Shown piece by piece: positions 8,442 through 17,798 of a DNA stretch of 45,282 nucleotides. A model generated the notes under the pieces. That model was given only the letters and a program-made list of their open reading frames with translations. It made no database searches and was not told the DNA's origin. Within the stretch, counting starts at the first letter, position 1, and each line of letters begins with the position of its first letter. The position numbers and the translations under genes are program-made. The stretch is from Firmicutes bacterium CAG:95 (lineage in GTDB: Bacteria; Bacillota; Clostridia; Lachnospirales; Lachnospiraceae): positions 9,229 to 54,510 of the forward strand of contig FR902862.1 in NCBI GenBank assembly GCA_000438155.1, written 5' to 3'.

Positions 8442-10793
8442 ATGGAACACAATTATCATATGTATTATGACAACCCTGCAAAAAGATGGGGGAATGCACT
8501 GCCGTTGGGAAACGGACGGCTGGGCGCAATGGTTTATGGAGAGACCGATATGGAGCGCATTACACTGAATGATGACTCTTTATGGTATGGTCTTGCCATG
8601 GATCGCAATAATCCGGCATACCGGCAAAAACTACCGGAAATCCGCAGATTAATTCTGGATGGGAAAATGCATGAAGCGGAGGAACTGATTGCTCAATATA
8701 TGGCAGGGGTGCCTTATTCGCAGCGTCCTTATACCTTCCTTGGGCAATTAAGCATGGCTTTGAATCAGAAGATGCCGTTTGCCATGGGGGGAAGATCAGA
8801 GTCGCCGAAGCCGGAAAAGTATCGTATGGATCTGGATCTGATGACGGGGATTCTTGAGATAGATCATAAATTGGAAGGTGTTTCCTATCATAGAGAGATG
8901 TTCATCAGCAATCCGGCCGGCGTGCTTTGCATCCGACTTACATCCGATGCTTTTCAGGCAATCCGTCTGGAATTGAAACTGGATCGTGTCGTTGTATCCG
9001 ATGCGTATATTGAGGACGACCGCCGACCCGGCATGAAGACCAAAGGAGGCGGATGGCCGGGAACACGGGTGGACTTTTCGAGAACCATTGATGATCATAC
9101 GTTTTTAATGGCAGGCAATGATGCAGGAGTGCAGTTTGCGGCGGCATTCCGGGTAGAATGTGACGGAAAACTTATGAATCCGGTATCCCAGCTGACAGCT
9201 GATGACTGCAGTGAAGTAATCATTTATCTGACAACTGCCACATCCAACCGTTATGCCGATCCCCGTACCGAGGTAATAAAGGTGCTGGATGCTGCACAGA
9301 AAAAAGGATATCAGAGCCTGAAGGAAGAGCATATCAGGGATTTTTCGGCACTTATGGAGAAATGCCAGCTGGATCTGGGAAAACCGGCGCAGGGAAATTT
9401 GGAGCAGAGGCTTTGTGCACTGCGGGATGGAAGGGAAGACCCGGCGCTGGCGGCACTGTATTTCCAGTTTGGCCGTTATCTGATTGTATCAGGAAGCAGA
9501 CAGGATAGTGCACCGTTAAATCTTCAGGGAATCTGGAATGCTGAGTTTATGCCTATGTGGGATAGTAAATATACCATCAATATCAATCTTCAGATGAATT
9601 ACTGGCTGTCCTGGACAGGAAATCTGACAAGGCTTCACGAGCCGGTTCTGGATTTGCTTGAGACGATGCATGAGCCGGGGAAAAAGACGGCGGAAGTAAT
9701 GTACGGTATGAGAGGAATGGTTTGCCATCATAACACAGATTATTACGGCGACTGTGCACCGCAGGATGTCTATATGGCATCTACACCATGGGTAATGGGC
9801 GGAGCATGGATGGGAATGCATGTGTGGGAACACTATCTTTACACCGGTGACAAGGATATATTGGAGCGGATGTATCCGGTTCTTAAGGATATAGCTCTGT
9901 TCTATGAAGATTTTTTAATAGAGGTCGATGGACAGCTTCTTACCTGTCCGGCAATCTCACCGGAGAACCGCTATTATCTTCCGGATGGTACCGATACGCC
10001 GCTGTGTGTAAGTCCGGCAATGGACAACCAGCTGCTGCGTGAATTTTTCGGAGCATGTATTGAAATCCAGAGAATTCTGGAAATTGATCGGGAATATGGA
10101 GAAACTTTAAAAGCAATGATAGCAAAACTTCCGAAGGATCAGATCGGTTCTGAGGGGCAGCTTATGGAATGGAAGCAGGATTATAAAGAGCAGTGCCCGG
10201 GAATGGGGCATGTGTCTCACCTGTATGCGGTTTATCCGGGCTGTTCCATTAACTGGAAAGACACGAAGGAATTGATGGAGGCGGCAAAAATTTCATTAAA
10301 ACGACGCAGGGATCATGGAGCAGGACAAAACGGCTGGCCTTTGGCATGGCAGATCTGTCTTGATGCCCGTTTCAAAGATGGAAGGAGTGCAGACCAATAT
10401 ATACGCCGGATGCTGACCGATTCCACTTCCAGCAGCTTATTAAATGCAGGCTATGTTTTCCAGATCGATGGAAATCTGGGCGCTGCTGCAGGAATAGCCG
10501 AATGTCTGCTGCAAAGCCATCTGGGATTGGATTTCCTTCCGGCACTGCCGGTATCCTGGATGAAGGGAAGCTGCAGAGGGCTTCTTGCCAGGGGTGGGCA
10601 TGAGGTTGATCTGTATTGGGAAAACAGCAATCTGACCAGTGCCGTGATAAGACCGGGAAGTGACGGCATAATTAACGTGGTCGGAAAGGAACTGTCCGTT
10701 ATCTGCAAAGGTAAGGCAGTCAAAGTTACCGGAACAGAAACAGGATTTTCTTTTGAAGCTTCTGTAACAGAAGAATATGAACTGAAACCATAG
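8442..10793 (+). CDS. Glycoside hydrolase family 95 (alpha-L-fucosidase type), copy 1
   Basis: 783 residues. The N-terminal beta domain opens with the GH95 signature ALPLGNGRLGAMVYG and LNDDSLWYG. The alpha/alpha barrel has INLQMNYW, where N380 and N382 match the paired Asn that activate water in the inverting mechanism described for GH95 1,2-alpha-L-fucosidase, and FQIDGNLG, where D676 matches the catalytic Asp. GHVSHLYAVYPG is also typical. Unlike copy 2, the segment after MNYW reads LSWTGN instead of PAEVCG, a subsite region that may change specificity. There is no signal peptide. ATG 8442 is preferred over upstream 8397 because GAGAGGAG lies just before it and 8397 overlaps the previous gene. 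Likely removes terminal alpha-1,2-fucose (or alpha-L-galactose) from imported oligosaccharides. Confidence 0.88.
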   Translation: MEHNYHMYYDNPAKRWGNALPLGNGRLGAMVYGETDMERITLNDDSLWYGLAMDRNNPAYRQKLPEIRRLILDGKMHEAEELIAQYMAGVPYSQRPYTFLGQLSMALNQKMPFAMGGRSESPKPEKYRMDLDLMTGILEIDHKLEGVSYHREMFISNPAGVLCIRLTSDAFQAIRLELKLDRVVVSDAYIEDDRRPGMKTKGGGWPGTRVDFSRTIDDHTFLMAGNDAGVQFAAAFRVECDGKLMNPVSQLTADDCSEVIIYLTTATSNRYADPRTEVIKVLDAAQKKGYQSLKEEHIRDFSALMEKCQLDLGKPAQGNLEQRLCALRDGREDPALAALYFQFGRYLIVSGSRQDSAPLNLQGIWNAEFMPMWDSKYTININLQMNYWLSWTGNLTRLHEPVLDLLETMHEPGKKTAEVMYGMRGMVCHHNTDYYGDCAPQDVYMASTPWVMGGAWMGMHVWEHYLYTGDKDILERMYPVLKDIALFYEDFLIEVDGQLLTCPAISPENRYYLPDGTDTPLCVSPAMDNQLLREFFGACIEIQRILEIDREYGETLKAMIAKLPKDQIGSEGQLMEWKQDYKEQCPGMGHVSHLYAVYPGCSINWKDTKELMEAAKISLKRRRDHGAGQNGWPLAWQICLDARFKDGRSADQYIRRMLTDSTSSSLLNAGYVFQIDGNLGAAAGIAECLLQSHLGLDFLPALPVSWMKGSCRGLLARGGHEVDLYWENSNLTSAVIRPGSDGIINVVGKELSVICKGKAVKVTGTETGFSFEASVTEEYELKP

Positions 10794-10825
10794 AGAGACA
10801 GGAAGGGAATGGGAGGAAAACAAGG

Positions 10826-13135
10826 ATGAGCAGATTGTGGTATCGGCAGCCAGCCGGGTTCTGGGAGTGGGAGGAAGCACTTCCGGTTGGAAACGGACGG
10901 CTGGGAGGAATGGTATACGGCAGAACGGATTATGAGAGAATACAGTTAAATGAGGAAAGCATATGGTATGGAAAGCCGCTGGACCGGAATAATCCGGATG
11001 CTTTAGGAAATCTTGAAAAAATCAGGGAACTGATATTTGGCGGAGAGATTGAACAGGCGGAAAAACTGATGCTGACGGCACTTTCCGGATGTCCCAGTAC
11101 ACAGCGGACATATCAGACACTGGGAGATTTATATCTGATATCGGATCTGGATACAGAGCAGGAATGTAAGGAGTTTGTCCGCGAACTGGACCTGGAGAAA
11201 GCCATATGCAGAGTTTCCTTTTTACAGGGAGATGTGCGCTATGAACGGGAAGTGTTTGTCTCGAAACCGGAAGATTGTATGGTGATCCGGTTTGCAGCAG
11301 ATGCAGCGGGCATGATCAGTCTGCGGGCGAGATTGGAGAGAGACCGGTTCCTGGATGGAGTCGGGAGACTTTCCCAGGATACAGTCTTTCTGTACGGGGG
11401 TCTGGGAGAAGGCGGCACACACTTTACAACAGTTTTAAAAGCGGTTGCAAAGGGTGGAAGAGTATTCGTGACAGGAGAACATCTTTGCGTGGAGGGAGCA
11501 GATGAGGTTATACTGTATCTGACAGCCTGCACGGATTTTCAGGATATCAGGAATGGAACAGCTACGCATGGTTCCGGAGAGCAGATTTGTGAGAATCTGG
11601 CTAAAAAAGCAGAAGTAATTCTGCTTGAGGCGTGTGCGAAGAACTATGAGGAAGTAAAGAAAAGACATATTGCAGATTATCAGGCTCTTTATCACAGAGT
11701 ATCCCTGCAGCTTGGAGGAGAGGAAAAGGATGCGATTCCGACAGATGAAAGATTGAAGGGATCAGTCGGTGGGGATGCCGGACTGTCAAAGTTACTGTTT
11801 GATTATGGAAGATATCTGCTGATTGCAAGCAGCAGGAAAGGAGGTCTTCCTGCCAATCTGCAGGGAATCTGGAACAAGGAATATCTCCCACCATGGGACT
11901 CGAAATACACAGTGAATATTAATGCAGAGATGAATTACTGGCCGGCGGAGGTATGTGGGCTGTCCGAGTGTCATGAAGCCCTGCTTGATTTCATCCCGAC
12001 TCTTGTAAAGAACGGCAGGGAGACTGCCAGAAAAATGTATGGCTGCAGGGGATGGACGATGCATCATAACACAGATGCCTTCGGTGATACCGCTCCGCAG
12101 GATATCTGTATTTCGGCTACTTACTGGATGATGGGACCTGCATGGCTGTGTACACATTTCTGGACCCATTATGAATATACCGGTGACCGTGAGTTCCTGA
12201 AAAAGATTTTCCCTGTCATGCTGGAGGCAGCATTGTTTTATCTGGACTTTCTGGTTGAAAAAGACGGAGTTCTGATGATGTGCCCGTCTGTATCTCCTGA
12301 AAATACCTATCGATTGCCGAACGGACAGAAGGGTGCGGTCAGTTATGGGGTGACAATGGATAACCAGATCCTTAGGGATCTGTTCAGCCAGTGTATAAAA
12401 GCAGGAGAGATTCTGGAAGGAACTGATTTTTCCGCACATCTGAAGGAAATGGGAGTTATGGAAAATTGTGGGGAATTCATCGACAAGATCGTGGATGCCT
12501 GTGGGAAGTTATCCCCGACACAGATTGGAAGTGATGGGAGAATTAAGGAATGGATGGAAGAGTATGAAGAATGTGAGCCGGGACACAGACATATCTCTCA
12601 TCTGTACGGACTATATCCGTCCCATCAGATATCTGTGGATAAAACCCCGGAACTTGCCGAGGCAGCAAAAAAGACTCTGGAGATGCGGCTTCGCTTAGGT
12701 GGCGGACACACGGGATGGAGCAGGGCATGGATTATTAATTTCTATGCAAGACTGCACGATGGAGAGGCTGCTTATCGTAATATAGAATTAATGCTGGAAC
12801 AATCAACATATTCTAATTTGTTTGACCGGCACCCACCATTTCAGATTGACGGGAACTTTGGCGTGGTATCCGGTATTGTAGAGATGCTTCTGCAGTCGGA
12901 CGAGGAATCGGTCAGACTACTGCCAGCTCTGCCCGGGGCATGGAAGGATGGAAGCGTAAAAGGTCTGAGAATTGCAGGGGGCGGAAGCGTTTCCATGGAA
13001 TGGAAAGACGGACATCTTGACCGCTGTGTGATTGAGGCAGGGAATCCGATGAAGAGGGTGATTCGCTATGGTGACATCGCTGACGAAATTATGCTCGCAT
13101 CAGGGAAAACGGAATGGAATCCTGTCAGATGCTGA
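10826..13135 (+). CDS. Glycoside hydrolase family 95 (alpha-L-fucosidase type), copy 2
   Basis: 769 residues, 32 bp after copy 1 in the same direction. Signature blocks are ALPVGNGRLGGMVYG and LNEESIWYG in the N-terminal beta domain, and VNINAEMNYWPAEVCG (N364, N366), HRHISHLYGLYPS and FQIDGNFG (D675) in the barrel. It matches the canonical family pattern better than copy 1, which suggests the two paralogues have split substrate ranges rather than being a recent duplicate; their DNA differs throughout. There is no signal peptide. The ribosome site is GGGAGGAAA shortly before the ATG. Alpha-1,2-L-fucosidase is the most likely activity; GH95 also includes alpha-L-galactosidases. Confidence 0.9.
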   Translation: MSRLWYRQPAGFWEWEEALPVGNGRLGGMVYGRTDYERIQLNEESIWYGKPLDRNNPDALGNLEKIRELIFGGEIEQAEKLMLTALSGCPSTQRTYQTLGDLYLISDLDTEQECKEFVRELDLEKAICRVSFLQGDVRYEREVFVSKPEDCMVIRFAADAAGMISLRARLERDRFLDGVGRLSQDTVFLYGGLGEGGTHFTTVLKAVAKGGRVFVTGEHLCVEGADEVILYLTACTDFQDIRNGTATHGSGEQICENLAKKAEVILLEACAKNYEEVKKRHIADYQALYHRVSLQLGGEEKDAIPTDERLKGSVGGDAGLSKLLFDYGRYLLIASSRKGGLPANLQGIWNKEYLPPWDSKYTVNINAEMNYWPAEVCGLSECHEALLDFIPTLVKNGRETARKMYGCRGWTMHHNTDAFGDTAPQDICISATYWMMGPAWLCTHFWTHYEYTGDREFLKKIFPVMLEAALFYLDFLVEKDGVLMMCPSVSPENTYRLPNGQKGAVSYGVTMDNQILRDLFSQCIKAGEILEGTDFSAHLKEMGVMENCGEFIDKIVDACGKLSPTQIGSDGRIKEWMEEYEECEPGHRHISHLYGLYPSHQISVDKTPELAEAAKKTLEMRLRLGGGHTGWSRAWIINFYARLHDGEAAYRNIELMLEQSTYSNLFDRHPPFQIDGNFGVVSGIVEMLLQSDEESVRLLPALPGAWKDGSVKGLRIAGGGSVSMEWKDGHLDRCVIEAGNPMKRVIRYGDIADEIMLASGKTEWNPVRC

Positions 13136-13171
13136 TCGCTGGATGACAAGAATGAATGGGGGATGCTTTAT

Positions 13172-15487
13172 ATGCAGAAAAGGAAAGAAGACAGAGTTTT
13201 TAAACATTATTTTATCATGTACTTTTTTGTGCTTCTGATTCCGATGATCATATGCTGTACCTATTATTCCTATATGTTCTTTGTGATAAATGAGGATGAT
13301 ATTTCTTCACGTAAAAACGACCTGGTTCATGCGGCAGCAAGATTTGATGCAGTGGCTTCTGAAACAGTTCGGCTGGCGGACAGTCTGGTGTCTAAGGCTG
13401 AAGTGAATAAATTTAAGAATATGACGGATGTAATGGCCTATCCAAATACATATAAAATAAACGAACTGCAGACATCCCTGCCAGATCTGTACCATGATAA
13501 TCAGGAAATGTATAACTATTTTATTTTCTTTGATAATTCAGAAGTGGTGATCAATAAATCGATTGTTTATACCTATGAGCAATTTTACACATTGTATATG
13601 AGCAGGAAAGATGTGGGGAGCTTCGAAAACTGGAAGACGGAGCTTGCAAGGGAAGGAAGGCACTATGGATTTCTTCCCTTGCAGGAATATGATATGCATA
13701 AGACGCGCACAAGCAAACCGGTGGATAAGCTGCTTGCCTATACCAGACCGATTTCAGCGTTTGATGGTGCGGAAACAGCTTATGTATATATTTTTTTAGA
13801 TGACGATGTCATTGATTCCAATATGCCGGTTCCGGAGAAAAACAGTATTCTGACAATACAGGACTTTGCGGGGAATCTTTTATATTGTAAGGATGAAAGT
13901 GGTCTTGGTAATTATAATGAGGAACTGATCACACTTTTAGAAGGACTGGATGAAAAACAAAGTTTTGCCCAGAAAAAGGTAAAGCTGCAGGGTATCAAAT
14001 ATATGTTGATCTCCTATAAATCAGAAGCTTCCGGACTGCGCTATTCCTATTTGGTGCCGAATAATATTATTAATGACCGGCTGATGGACTGCATCAGTAT
14101 GCTGGTGCTTTTTATTATTGTTGGGGTAATTGCGGATGTGGTGCTGAGTTATTATATATCCAAGAAGAATGCAACACCGATCAATGATATGCTGAATAAG
14201 ATGTCCATTAAAACGGAAGATCTGGAAGGGCACGATACGGTAATTACCAGTATTGTTAATACGGTTAATGATCTGGTTGAAAACAATACCGATTTATCAA
14301 ATGCAATCAATATGCAGAAACCATATCTGAAAACAGCGTTTGTAAACCGGCTTTTATTTTCCGGCTTTCAGAATGAAAAGGAGATTACCGGAATGGCAGA
14401 TTACCTGAAATGGCCTTTGGAAGGAAGGGTGTTCTGCGTTCTGCTGTTCCGGTTCCATATGCTGACCGATTCGCTGGAAGAGACAGAGCAAAGATTTTTT
14501 AATACATTTACCGCATCTTTGGCGGAACTGGTTGAAAAAAAGAGACCGGACAGTCTGTATACAGATCTGGGAGAAGGACAGTTTGCCCTGATTATGAATG
14601 AATCCGGTGATGATCCGGAAGGGATAAAAGTAAAGTCAGATGAACTGGTTTCCTACATCAAGTCGGAAATGCCGGCAGTCATGGCCCGGAAAATTTTTGT
14701 CTATGGTGGAAGTATTGAGAAGAGGGCGGATAAAATCGTTGATTCATATCAGAATGCTTCGTACCTTTGCTACAATGAGGAGGAGAGAAATGAAGAGCAT
14801 ATTATCTGGTACAGTAAAGGAAATAATCATTCCATCGGATATCCGTCCGGTGATATGCAGGTCAAACTTACCCATTTTGTGATTGCGGGAGACGAGAATG
14901 GTCTGCATGATTATCTGCAGGGGATTGTCACCAGATTTTTCATAGAAACTGATTTGCCGGTTTATCTGCAGCATGTCCTGATTACGGATCTCCAGATCAT
15001 TCTGATCAGGCTGCTGGAAATCATCAAACTGGAAGATGACGAGTATACGGTATATTATGCGCAGCTCGAAAAAAATAATAATATGCCGGTACTGAGTCAG
15101 ATTACAATTACATTAAATCTTTTCAGGGATATCTGCAGGTTTATGAATATGCAGAAAAAGATGCGGGACGGGGACATGATAGCCAATGGAATTATTTCCT
15201 ATATAGATGCCAGATATGGTGATCCGGATTTGTCACTTGCTTTGCTTGCGGATCAGTTTGACATCAGCCAGCCATATTTGTCCAGCCTGTTTAAGCAGAC
15301 TCATGGAATCAATCTATCCACCTACATTGAAAACATCAGAATTGAGAAAGCAAAGGATTTTCTTAAAACTACGGATCTGACCATCAATAAAATCAGTGAG
15401 ATGGTTGGCTATGGATCTACCAATTCTTTTTGCCGGGCATTCAAGAGAGTGACAGGCATCAGCACATCGGAATACCGGAAAAGCTGA
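13172..15487 (+). CDS. Membrane sensor AraC-family transcriptional regulator
   Basis: 771 residues. A membrane helix near the N-terminus (about 12-35), an extracytoplasmic sensor of about 250 residues (Cache-like by layout), a second membrane helix (about 300-320), a cytoplasmic middle region, and a C-terminal pair of AraC helix-turn-helix motifs with LALLADQFDISQPYLSSLFK and ISEMVGYGSTNSFCRAFKR. This one-piece sensor/regulator layout is common beside LplABC-type sugar transporters in Clostridia. Start ATG 13172 lies 9 bp after a GGGGG run; ATG 13163 touches that run. It starts 36 bp after GH95 copy 2 and is followed by a strong terminator, so it probably ends the operon. It likely senses the glycan outside and activates the transporter and hydrolase genes. 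Confidence 0.88.
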   Translation: MQKRKEDRVFKHYFIMYFFVLLIPMIICCTYYSYMFFVINEDDISSRKNDLVHAAARFDAVASETVRLADSLVSKAEVNKFKNMTDVMAYPNTYKINELQTSLPDLYHDNQEMYNYFIFFDNSEVVINKSIVYTYEQFYTLYMSRKDVGSFENWKTELAREGRHYGFLPLQEYDMHKTRTSKPVDKLLAYTRPISAFDGAETAYVYIFLDDDVIDSNMPVPEKNSILTIQDFAGNLLYCKDESGLGNYNEELITLLEGLDEKQSFAQKKVKLQGIKYMLISYKSEASGLRYSYLVPNNIINDRLMDCISMLVLFIIVGVIADVVLSYYISKKNATPINDMLNKMSIKTEDLEGHDTVITSIVNTVNDLVENNTDLSNAINMQKPYLKTAFVNRLLFSGFQNEKEITGMADYLKWPLEGRVFCVLLFRFHMLTDSLEETEQRFFNTFTASLAELVEKKRPDSLYTDLGEGQFALIMNESGDDPEGIKVKSDELVSYIKSEMPAVMARKIFVYGGSIEKRADKIVDSYQNASYLCYNEEERNEEHIIWYSKGNNHSIGYPSGDMQVKLTHFVIAGDENGLHDYLQGIVTRFFIETDLPVYLQHVLITDLQIILIRLLEIIKLEDDEYTVYYAQLEKNNNMPVLSQITITLNLFRDICRFMNMQKKMRDGDMIANGIISYIDARYGDPDLSLALLADQFDISQPYLSSLFKQTHGINLSTYIENIRIEKAKDFLKTTDLTINKISEMVGYGSTNSFCRAFKRVTGISTSEYRKS

Positions 15488-15567
15488 TAAAGGAACCGGA
15501 TTCCGTAAAGACTTTACAGCAGCAGCTTATCTTGTGGAGAACGGAAGAACTTCCTGAATCAGTTTTT

Positions 15568-15594
15568 GAGACGGCTTTGACCGTCTCTTTTTTT
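15568..15594 (+). terminator. Intrinsic terminator after the AraC sensor-regulator
   Basis: GAGACGG (15568-15574) pairs perfectly with CCGTCTC (15581-15587) around a six-base loop and is followed directly by seven T residues. It separates the regulator from the transporter operon. The 337-bp gene-free stretch 15488-15824 holds this terminator and the TGAATA-box region below; I see no gene in it. Confidence 0.85.
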
Positions 15595-15635
15595 GCGTTT
15601 GCAACACCGCTCGCTAAAATAATGATAAGGCATTG

Positions 15636-15742
15636 GAAAAAATGAATATTGACATGTAATCATTGAAAAACCTTGTATTTTCGGTGTCGGAACGGACATA
15701 TAAAAAATGAATAGTTCAAAAAGGAGATGAATATTTACTTTT
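15636..15742 (+). promoter_or_regulatory. Putative control region with TGAATA boxes before the ABC transporter operon
   Basis: TGAATA occurs at 15643, 15708 and 15728, and TTTACTTTT at 15734. The block 15703-15742 aligns with 6674-6715 upstream of the redox/GH95 genes, with two single-base gaps. As the region follows a terminator and precedes the permease genes it must contain a promoter; no convincing -35/-10 pair is visible, consistent with a need for an activator. Shared control with the redox/GH95 genes is inference. Confidence 0.4.
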
Positions 15743-15824
15743 GAATCTAAATATGCGAAAAGTAAATCACAGGATTTTTGAAAAGGACATTTGTGAAAAT
15801 AAAGAGAAAGGAGAATCATTGAAA

Positions 15825-16781
15825 ATGTCGGAAAAGACAAAAATCAAAAAAAAACAAATTGGAAATAAAAAGACATTTGGTCAATATTTCCGTGCGCACT
15901 GGCAGTTATATGTGATGATAGCACCACCTATTATTATGTTACTTATATTTGCCTATGCTCCTATGTATGGAGTAATACTTGCGTTTAAGGATTATAAGGT
16001 AAGTCTTGGAATCTGGAACAGTCCCTGGGCGGGCGATCACGGCTTACGAAATTTTATACGATTTTTTAATAATTATAATTTTAAGGAGTGCCTGCGCAAC
16101 ACGATTGTGCTTTCCGTTTATTCCATGCTGGTAAGCATGCCTTGTTCGATCATACTTGCACTGTCACTAAACTATGCAAAGAATGTTGTGTTTAAGAAAA
16201 CGGTACAGATGGTAAGCTATTGTCCCTATTTTATTTCAACCATCGTATTTGTCGGCATCATCAACATGATTTTTGACAATCGTACAGGTGTTGTAGGAAG
16301 CTTTCTTTTTAATAAATTTAATATGAATGTACTTGGAAATGCCGATTTGTTTTCATCCCTGTATGTGTGGTCCGGTGTATGGCAGGGCATAGGCTTCGGA
16401 GCAATCATTTACATGGCGGCTCTTGCAGGTGTGGATCAGGAGCAGCATGAGGCAGCGATTATTGACGGCGCAACACTGCTGCAGCGTATATGGTATGTGG
16501 ATGTTCCGGCGATCATTCCAACGGCGGTTATTATGCTGATTCTGAATATGGGAGGTACACTGAATATCGGGTACGAAAAGATTCTGGCGATGCAGAATCA
16601 GAATAATGTAGCAATGTCAGAAGTTATCAGTACCTATTCCTATAAAGTGTCACTGGTGTCCTCATTTCCTGATTTTTCGTATTCGACCGCAATTGGTCTG
16701 TTCCAGTCACTGGTAGGTCTGGTTCTGATCATCATAACGAATAAAATTGCAAATAAACTGTCTGGGACAGGTTTCATGTAA
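15825..16781 (+). CDS. ABC sugar transporter permease (LplB-like)
   Basis: About 318 residues with six predicted membrane helices; the first follows a basic N-terminus rich in Lys. The cytoplasmic loop has EAAIIDGATLLQRIWYVDVPAI, the EAA motif (here split over the E-AA-DGA-G-type pattern) through which type I permeases contact the ATPase. Paired with the next gene as in the LplB/YtcP systems for oligosaccharides. The frame is open from 15741, but AAAGGAG at 15807-15813 supports ATG 15825 (or TTG 15819) as start. No ATPase gene is present in the operon; a shared MsmK-type ATPase encoded elsewhere is usual for this class. Confidence 0.9.
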   Translation: MSEKTKIKKKQIGNKKTFGQYFRAHWQLYVMIAPPIIMLLIFAYAPMYGVILAFKDYKVSLGIWNSPWAGDHGLRNFIRFFNNYNFKECLRNTIVLSVYSMLVSMPCSIILALSLNYAKNVVFKKTVQMVSYCPYFISTIVFVGIINMIFDNRTGVVGSFLFNKFNMNVLGNADLFSSLYVWSGVWQGIGFGAIIYMAALAGVDQEQHEAAIIDGATLLQRIWYVDVPAIIPTAVIMLILNMGGTLNIGYEKILAMQNQNNVAMSEVISTYSYKVSLVSSFPDFSYSTAIGLFQSLVGLVLIIITNKIANKLSGTGFM

Positions 16782-16815
16782 AAGCTATCGTACGTGAAAT
16801 GTGAAAGGAGTTAAG

Positions 16816-17706
16816 ATGAAGCATAAAAAGTTATCACAAGACAGGGTTGTTTATTTCATTAATTATGTCATGCTTGCTGTGTTTTTGATCATAGTTCTAT
16901 ATCCTCTTATTTATATTATCAGTTGTTCCTTTAGCTCTGGTGATGCATTGATGAGTGGCAAGGTGAAGCTTTTTCCGGTAGAACCTACCTTACAGAGCTA
17001 TCGTGCGGTATTTAAGTATAAGAGTATATGGACGGGATATTGGAACTCGATTGTTTATACACTCGTCGGAACAGTCATCAGTATGGTTCTTACATTGTTT
17101 GCAGCTTACCCTCTTTCCCGTAGTGATTTCCGGGGGAAGAAGGTATTCACGGTGATTATCCTGTTTACCATGATGTTCTCGGGAGGACTGATTCCTACTT
17201 ATCTGCTGGTAAAGAGCTTACATATGCTGAATACCATCTGGGCAGTGGTACTTCCCGGAGCAGTGAGTGCTTACAATGTTATTGTAGCCCGCACCTTTTT
17301 TGCAAATACCATTCCCAAGGAGCTGCAGGAAGCAGCAGAGATGGACGGATGTGCGGATTTTCTGTTTTTTATTAAAATCGTAATTCCCCTGTCTACACCG
17401 ATTATTGCAGTGTTGTCCCTGTGGGTGATAGTAGGTCTTTGGAATTCTTATTTCTGGCCTATGATTTATCTGGATTCCCAGGAACTTTATCCGCTGCAGC
17501 TGGTATTAAGAAGAATTTTACTGTTATCCCAGATTAACTTAAACCAGACCAATATAGATCCGGAAACCATCCGGAAAAATCAGTACCTGGGAGAAATGCT
17601 GAAATACGGTACGATTATCGTCAGTACACTGCCATTAATGATTATTTACCCATTTGTGCAGAAGTATTTCGTAAAGGGTGTTATGATCGGCTCCGTCAAG
17701 GGATGA
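16816..17706 (+). CDS. ABC carbohydrate transporter permease (YtcP/LplC-like)
   Basis: About 296 residues with six predicted membrane helices. The EAA-type motif is KELQEAAEMDGCADFLFF followed by KIVIPLS, contacting the ATPase. The C-terminus ends KGVMIGSVKG, the typical tail of this permease class. Start ATG 16816 has AAAGGAG with a 5-bp gap; the GTG at 16801 is part of that site's leader. It lies 34 bp after the first permease and 92 bp before the binding-protein gene, so all three form one transporter operon. Likely function: uptake of glycan fragments for the cytoplasmic hydrolases around it. Confidence 0.9.
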   Translation: MKHKKLSQDRVVYFINYVMLAVFLIIVLYPLIYIISCSFSSGDALMSGKVKLFPVEPTLQSYRAVFKYKSIWTGYWNSIVYTLVGTVISMVLTLFAAYPLSRSDFRGKKVFTVIILFTMMFSGGLIPTYLLVKSLHMLNTIWAVVLPGAVSAYNVIVARTFFANTIPKELQEAAEMDGCADFLFFIKIVIPLSTPIIAVLSLWVIVGLWNSYFWPMIYLDSQELYPLQLVLRRILLLSQINLNQTNIDPETIRKNQYLGEMLKYGTIIVSTLPLMIIYPFVQKYFVKGVMIGSVKG

Positions 17707-17798
17707 TCAATGACTGTAAGCAGGAAAGCAGTTATACCGGATATCCAGTGAGTTATCCGTTAACATAAAATCAAAATCAATCATAAAGGAGAGAAAGA

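Noticed and set aside
11792..12439. 215-residue minus-strand frame over GH95 copy 2
   Set aside because: Antisense to the catalytic region; no ribosome site.
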